Shown here: positions 58,427-64,000 of the stretch, one piece after another | Layout: the number at the start of each line of letters is the position of its first letter | Position numbering within the stretch: position 1 is the stretch's first letter | DNA from: Paracentrotus lividus | Taxonomy: Eukaryota > Echinodermata > Echinoidea > Camarodonta > Echinidae | Assembly: GCA_940671915.1 (NCBI GenBank) | Contig: CALNVZ010003435.1 | Location: forward strand, 3,460,464-3,524,463 | DNA length: 64,000 bases | Direction: 5' to 3' | Notes under the pieces: generated by a model | Seen by the model: the letters and a program-made list of their open reading frames with translations, nothing else | Told to the model about the DNA's origin: nothing | Database searches by the model: none | Translations under genes and position numbers: made by a program

Positions 58427-61400
58427 TGTTGTTCTCTACATCTCGATTTCCCATGGTTCTGCCCTGGCAAATCAATCCCGACAGTTCATTTGTAGACAGA
58501 ATGATCATGTTGGTTTGGTTATGGGAATAATCAAGTCAGATACCATCGTAGTTATTTCATCGTGATCAAAGTCGGAGTTCACTACCACTCACAAGGATGC
58601 AGAAGTGGGGACTTTTCGTCGGAGTCACGTCCACGTCCACTTTCTCCGGTAAATTATTACGGAACCTCATATCACTTTTTCCTTAAGGGAAGGATCATTC
58701 TACAGCTATATGTCATATCGCTCACCACATTTGATTGCGATATGAACGGCTTGGGATGGGATGGTTTCCTATTCTTTGATAGGTCACCTTGACTTGACTT
58801 CGATCCAGAGTTAATGAGTCAGGAGGGTGGTCAATCTACCATGATTGTCGGAATATCTTCCTTCACGGAACATTATGGTGTTTAGAAAATTTTCTTCTTC
58901 AAGCCTTTCGATATTCCCTTCTCGGTCTATTTTCTTCAATATCGACCTATTTTTAAATATGGTAGAGTACCTATCTAGTAGACTTGATGGTTCGAGTTCT
59001 TCCCCGAGGAGATCGATTTCGCAAGTTTAGGGCGGAAATAGAAGCTCTCCTTGCGAGTTCGGAAGCGAATTTCGAGACCACCCGAAGGGGACTCAGGATT
59101 GGTACCGGAGTCGCTCGAATGGGTTATTCTACAATGTCGTAATTACCGGACGATTATGTTCGGAGCAGACGTCGCAGCAGTTCTTCCTCTCAGAGTCGCG
59201 TCACTCCGACCACTCCGCTGGTAGGATTTCACGGAGACTAAGAAGACTACGCACTAGATTGAGGAGTTACTCTTCTTTCTCGGAGTTCGCGTTCTCACGA
59301 ATCCGCATTGAGAAAACTTTAGATTTCTCTATCTTAAAAAAAAAAAAAAAAAAAAGGGGTGTTTGATAAAAGATCATCGCTCCACCCTTGCAAGGTATTC
59401 AGTTCACGCTTCGATGATTGTGATTATCGTACTGCGACGTTTTAGGCCCGTCTAACCGATTGAGGTCCGTTTTGTTCTTCAGAAGAAGAAGTTCACTACT
59501 CAGTTCGACTCAACGGGTTTGTCCGAGAAATACGAGATTTAGCCTATATAACGATCTGTATGTTAGGATTCAAACCGGAAGTATCTCAGGATTTCAGCGA
59601 TTCCGAAATTAGATTTTATGAGATACAGAGCCTTAAGTTTTCTACCTAAACTCACTAGGAAGAATGAAGGAAAGGTTTAAGGCGAGATTTATTCTTCACT
59701 CAGGAGACGTAGGCCTCCTTTCAGACATTATCTTCAATAATGTTGGAGATAACAGACGAATACATGGGTCACTAATTGAATCTCATGATCAGAGAAGTTT
59801 CTCTTGTAATGGGCTGATCGCCCGTAGTTAAATGAAGGGAGGTTTAGATCAGAACTGGAGTTCGAGTTCAGACAGGAAAATTTTTTACCTTGAAAAATTT
59901 CATCACGGTCGATCTTTCGCTCCGCCCTTTGTCCCACCAGAGGGACAGTGTCTACAAGAAAGAGATTCTGAGAACATCTTGGGTTGGTGGTCTTATCCCC
60001 AGTTTCACTGGACTGGCTTTCCGGTGGACCCAAAATCCCGATGGGGTCGGAATTTTTCCAGAGGCAGAATTCGGCCCAAAGAACTTTAGGGTAGTTTAGA
60101 AAAGCTTGATATCAACCTCCAAGTCTGTTATTACTTTTTGATGTGTAATTACAATCCTCACGTCAACTTTTCTACGAACTGAGATACACTCTGACAAAGG
60201 AAGTCAGACATAACACTCTTCATCACAACAGTCGGGTCGAGGAAATCATTACTGGTCAGTGGGATGAAGTCAGGATAGGAGTAGCTCAGATCCGCTTCGA
60301 ACTCTCATCCTTTAGTAGGGTAGGAAGCGCCTGAGGTGACCTCCCACTACGTTTGGAAAAATTTAGGTCCGATGGAACGACTATTTGTTTTCGATCTCAA
60401 AAGATTATTATCGTTTGGCAATCAGATTCGGTCTCATTTTAGACTTTGAGAACACTCGATCCCAGGGATGTCTTCAAGAGTCATCCACCACAACCATTTA
60501 ACGTGTCCCTTGTTCCGGGAACATAGCTCAAAGGAGAAATCGAGAAGTCACAATCTACCTAAATTGTGTCTAATTTCTACATTCCTTTCCCCAAAGCGAG
60601 ACTCGATACACATAGTCTCAGTTGGGAGGACCAGCAGCAGACTTTAAGTTCTAAACTGCATCATGTTTTGATTGAGTTAAGAGTTGATTCCACTGTATTA
60701 GGGACTCAACCGGACACCGCGAATCATCTGACGAGACCCAGTTTGGCGATAGTAGAACTTTCCGATCTACTTAGAGAGTCTTGGATCGCGTTGAGGAGGT
60801 TTTTAAGTGTTATTACATTAAGGATGTCATGTTGACTATCGAAGTTGTTGGTCCAGATTCCCAATTTGCAGACTTTTAACGTGACCTCTCAATGTTCGAC
60901 TCATTGAGATTTTCCAGCCCTGAATTTCAGTCCGCCTCCGTCTAGAATTCCTGTCTACTGAAATTAACCTCATATTCCTTTATTGGGCGAGTTAAGGAGT
61001 TCACTTCCCAGGGAAGACATGGAGCGGCCTCCGTTCTTCAATTATATTGACGCATATGCTTCACAGTTAGGGGGAGAGTCCATTATCGAGGCCCCTTGAC
61101 TTCGGTGATTGGATCTCCGAGACCTTCTTTGCCAACGCCGTTTGGAGGCCTGAAGTGAGAACAGTTTTTCCTCACTTCAAGGAACCTTTACAGATAGCGG
61201 GACAGTTTAGGTTGAAAAACAAGAAAACAAATCGGGGAAGGGGAAAATGAAAAAATGTCTTTTTATTCATTTCGCAATAGAGGATCTTACTCTCACTGCT
61301 AGGAGCGAGTAGACCTTTCAACTCTATTCTGATGCAACAATAGAGACACATCGGTCCTAGTCCGCTTCGCACATACCGATTTTGGGAAAATTAATTGATT

Positions 61401-62910
61401 CATGAACCTTTTTCCTTTTTCCCACGACGTATAGTGACTCTTCAGAGTAGTCGCGCTTTTCATAGATTTCACAACGACTAGTCGACAGGCCGACCAGTTG
61501 ACTTACTCCTCAGTATTGGCTTCCTCAAGTCAGTAAAGATCTTCTGTTTCTGACGCTTAGGATTATATAAAGGAGATATTTTGGGTTTACCAGGTAGTGT
61601 TCAATTTTCATCGGAACTGACCGGATCACCTTGGTTTTTCGGGTAGTATTCTCCTGTATTTACTAGGAAGTATTAAGGGCAGAGGGACGTCGACGATTAT
61701 CATCACTCCTCTCTACGCACAGCCGCGGACTCTCGGTGCGATAGTTTCGTCCTCTGATCTAACGGACGAACCATAAACACTTGCGCTGGTGTGAGTCTTT
61801 AGTATAAACAGCAGCGGTTAGAGCTAACCTCGAACCCTGAAAACGTCTTCCTTTTAATATCAAGCCTTATCAAAGAAGTCAACTTTCGAATACAGGATGT
61901 CGACGATTGTGCTCCTCTCGACCTAAGGGAGTAGGTTGTATCCCTAAGTAAACCCTTTTTCCGAACGGTATATTTCTGTGGGTTCCGAAGAAAAACTTTA
62001 TCTTCCACGTTCATACCGTTTTTCATCATCTTCACTCGACCGGGGTAATGTTTCTGATTACGCCCACGAGATTTGGATCAAGCTATTCACTTATTCCAGC
62101 TTTTTCAGCATATCCCAGCTTTTTCCAGCTATCCCAGCTACTTTCAAATTCTTATCGAGCGATAGTCATTTCAGCGGTTCTCTCTGTCATCAACTCTCCT
62201 TTATTTTCTATCTCTTAAGAGTCCCTATCAAACTCGGGTTCTCTAATTTGAGCTAGTCGCGCAGGACATCAGGTCCTAAAAGCTTTACCTCCTTCACACC
62301 ACAGTTTTCTAAGGTTTCTGACTGGATAGATTCTTTCTAGGTTTCTCCTGATTTGGTGTATGTCGGGGAAAACGCTAAGTTTATTGCATCGTTCCTCTTC
62401 TTCTTATCAACGAGCCACTAAGGTTGGAATAGAGATAATCATTTTTTCTCTTTCGACATGCTTTGAACGAAAATCAGACGAGATCTTTCCGGTCTGTTAA
62501 AATTTTCCTACGTCCTTTAGTCAATTTTCATCGTTGCGCAACTGACGGAACTGTGCGCGCGTTGAAGACATCTGTTGATTCCTGAACAAAGTGTCCAAAT
62601 TTTGCGTTTATCACATGGAATGTTTTCGCGACCAGTACTGGGAGTCTATCTCGAGATAGTGCGCGACCCGAGGACCAAGGTACTCAGTTTATCCCTAGGG
62701 ACCTCGATGTGAGGGCTACGGCGCTTTCGGGGACATGTTTTAAAGGAATTTCCGTGGAATAGTGTATCGTTTATCAACCCCTATAATGGGTGGCAACGTT
62801 TCTGCGATGGAAGAACTTTTCTTCTTTGTTCTATCAATTGCTACGGGCGTCATCCTATTATCTAAAACTGTAGGGTATGTATCTACCCAGTACAATTCGG
62901 TGCTGGGTCG

Positions 62911-63018
62911 TATAGCACAAGTAGGCAAATATATCACTTCTTTTGAAGTAAATCATTCGAAAAATTCATCACAATATTTTATCTACTTTATCAATAAGAA
63001 TATATATATTTTCCTACA
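62911..63018 (+). other. DIRS internal complementary region
   Basis: 62911-62959 is the complement of 56917-56960, and 62971-63018 is the near-complement of 63241-63284. In DIRS replication this region templates circle closure. Confidence 0.7.
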
Positions 63019-63436
63019 ATCCTCCCTCCGTCCCCCGTTCCATCATACTTAAAAGTTTTAGCAGGTGCGTCATGAGACAAGAGGAGTTGTTAGGGAATGC
63101 TTTTGAGCCTGAGTGCCCTCAATCCATGAAGAGGGCGCCTTCTCACAGGGGAGGAGCGAAGCATAGGCGACCCAATAGACAGCAAAGTCATTTTCGGGTG
63201 TTAAGTATCGGTTGCGCTTGGGCCGATTCGAGGACGAATAGCAAAGTAGGCAAATATATAATTCTTTATTGTAAATAATAAAATTAGTGATAATTTTTAT
63301 GTTTGCGAACATGGTAAAAATCTGTGTAAAATGAAATAAAAAGCGATGCAATGTGCACACATACATTTTTTGTGAATTTCTTGTGATACTTAATACATGT
63401 AGATGTGTATTATGGAGTAAAATTTTTCTTATTTCC

Positions 63437-63783
63437 TTCATTAAATTATTGATTGACTGATTGTTTGATTGATTGATTGATTGTTTGAATAGTGAATTGA
63501 TTCGTTGAGATTATTTACTTGTATACTATGTTAACTTTTTAATTGATTGAGCTTACAATATGAGTACCTATTTAAGTGTTAACTGATTGAGTTATTGATT
63601 GAGTGGAGCTTGTTATTGAGTGAATGTTTGATTCGATCATGTTAACTAATTTATTGATTGAGCAAACGTTTGAATTAGGGTCGACTATATGATTGGTTGG
63701 TTGGTTGATTGATTGGTTGATAGTTGGATGGATGGATTGATTGATTGATTGGTTGATAGATGGATGGAAGGATTGATTGATTA

Positions 63784-63845
<62 letters not shown>

Positions 63846-63855
63846 GATTGATTGG
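63437..63855. repeat. TTGA/ATTGATTG microsatellite
   Basis: Interrupted TTGATTGA-type repeats become a pure run at about 63770-63845. The Ser-Ile-Asn-Gln frames on the minus strand are artefacts. Confidence 0.92.
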
Positions 63856-64000
63856 GGAATGTTGGATCTGTAATATATAACGTTATGGTGGATAACATGT
63901 GTCTTTGATTTCATGTCTTTCAAATGCATGGAATATAATTTCAATATGAGTTGTTTTAAGACCAGCCAGCTAAGGATTCTTGAGGAAGATTGGGGGGGGG

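Larger units (their letters stand above)
56917..63290 (+). mobile_element. decayed DIRS-like retrotransposon
   Basis: Inverted terminal repeats of about 170 bp (56917-57090 and 63086-63263) share ACTTTGCTATTCGTCCTCGA, AACCGATACTT, CTGTGAGAAG, GCGCCCTCT and GAGGGCACTCAG. An internal region (62911-63018) is complementary first to the extreme left end (GAAGTAAATCATTC against GAATGATTTACTTC) and then to the extreme right end (TATTTTCCTAC against GTAGGCAAATATA). Inverted ends with an internal complementary region are the mark of DIRS1-type tyrosine-recombinase elements, and 6.4 kb is the right size. I could not recognise gag, RT or recombinase frames; stops are frequent, so the copy is dead. The orientation is inferred from the internal region lying at the right. 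Confidence 0.72.

Noticed and set aside
59832..60089. DIRS RNase H-like stretch (LGWWSYPQFHWTGFPVDP)
   Set aside because: It is faintly similar to the WW...GVPL motif of DIRS elements, but too short and broken to claim without a search.
63572..63944. Ser-Ile-Asn-Gln repeat proteins
   Set aside because: They are translations of the TTGA microsatellite.

Overview
The window is animal nuclear DNA: AT-rich, with intron-split genes that have GT-AG junctions, long introns, microsatellites and many transposable elements. The gene and repeat style suggests a marine invertebrate deuterostome such as an echinoderm; this is inference, and nothing here fixes the species.

Host genes, left to right: a minus-strand METTL17 (mitochondrial methyltransferase-like/Rsm22 family), whose C-terminal exons lie left of the window and whose first exon I could not resolve; a complete nine-exon plus-strand mevalonate diphosphate decarboxylase (MVD); a minus-strand enoyl-CoA hydratase/isomerase-family gene ending in Ser-Lys-Met, a likely peroxisomal targeting signal; and a plus-strand riboflavin transporter of the SLC52A family in two coding exons. 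METTL17 and MVD are divergent, and the large LTR retrotransposon sits between them.

The outstanding object is an apparently intact 12.7 kb Ty3/Gypsy-type LTR retrotransposon on the minus strand (10296-22982). It has two identical-looking 245 bp LTRs, a 5 bp target duplication, a primer-binding site and a polypurine tract. Its Gag begins with a helix-hairpin-helix-like segment and ends in a CCHC knuckle. Pol is reached by a probable -1 frameshift and carries a C4HC3 PHD finger after the integrase. Two further coding regions follow pol. ORF3 has a C2H2 zinc finger and starts exactly at a strong splice acceptor, as an env gene would, but it does not look like an envelope protein. ORF4 is a TatD-family metal-dependent nuclease/hydrolase with all the metal and catalytic motifs. 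ORF4 has no usable ATG, lies in frame with ORF3 and is separated from it by one UAG, so stop readthrough is the simplest way to make it. An LTR element combining a TatD enzyme, a PHD-tipped integrase and an HhH Gag is the best candidate for an under-described system here.

Other mobile DNA includes a decayed DIRS-like element (56917-63290), recognised by inverted terminal repeats and an internal region complementary to both outer ends; a hAT-like element inserted inside an older hAT-type MITE with both target duplications readable; a 1.6 kb TIR element holding several copies of a 19 bp GC-rich motif; piggyBac-like and Tc1-like non-autonomous elements in introns; tRNA-derived SINEs; a LINE 3' fragment; and several MITE families. 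Two host genes carry local duplications of exon edges, one of which makes a decoy splice acceptor in MVD.
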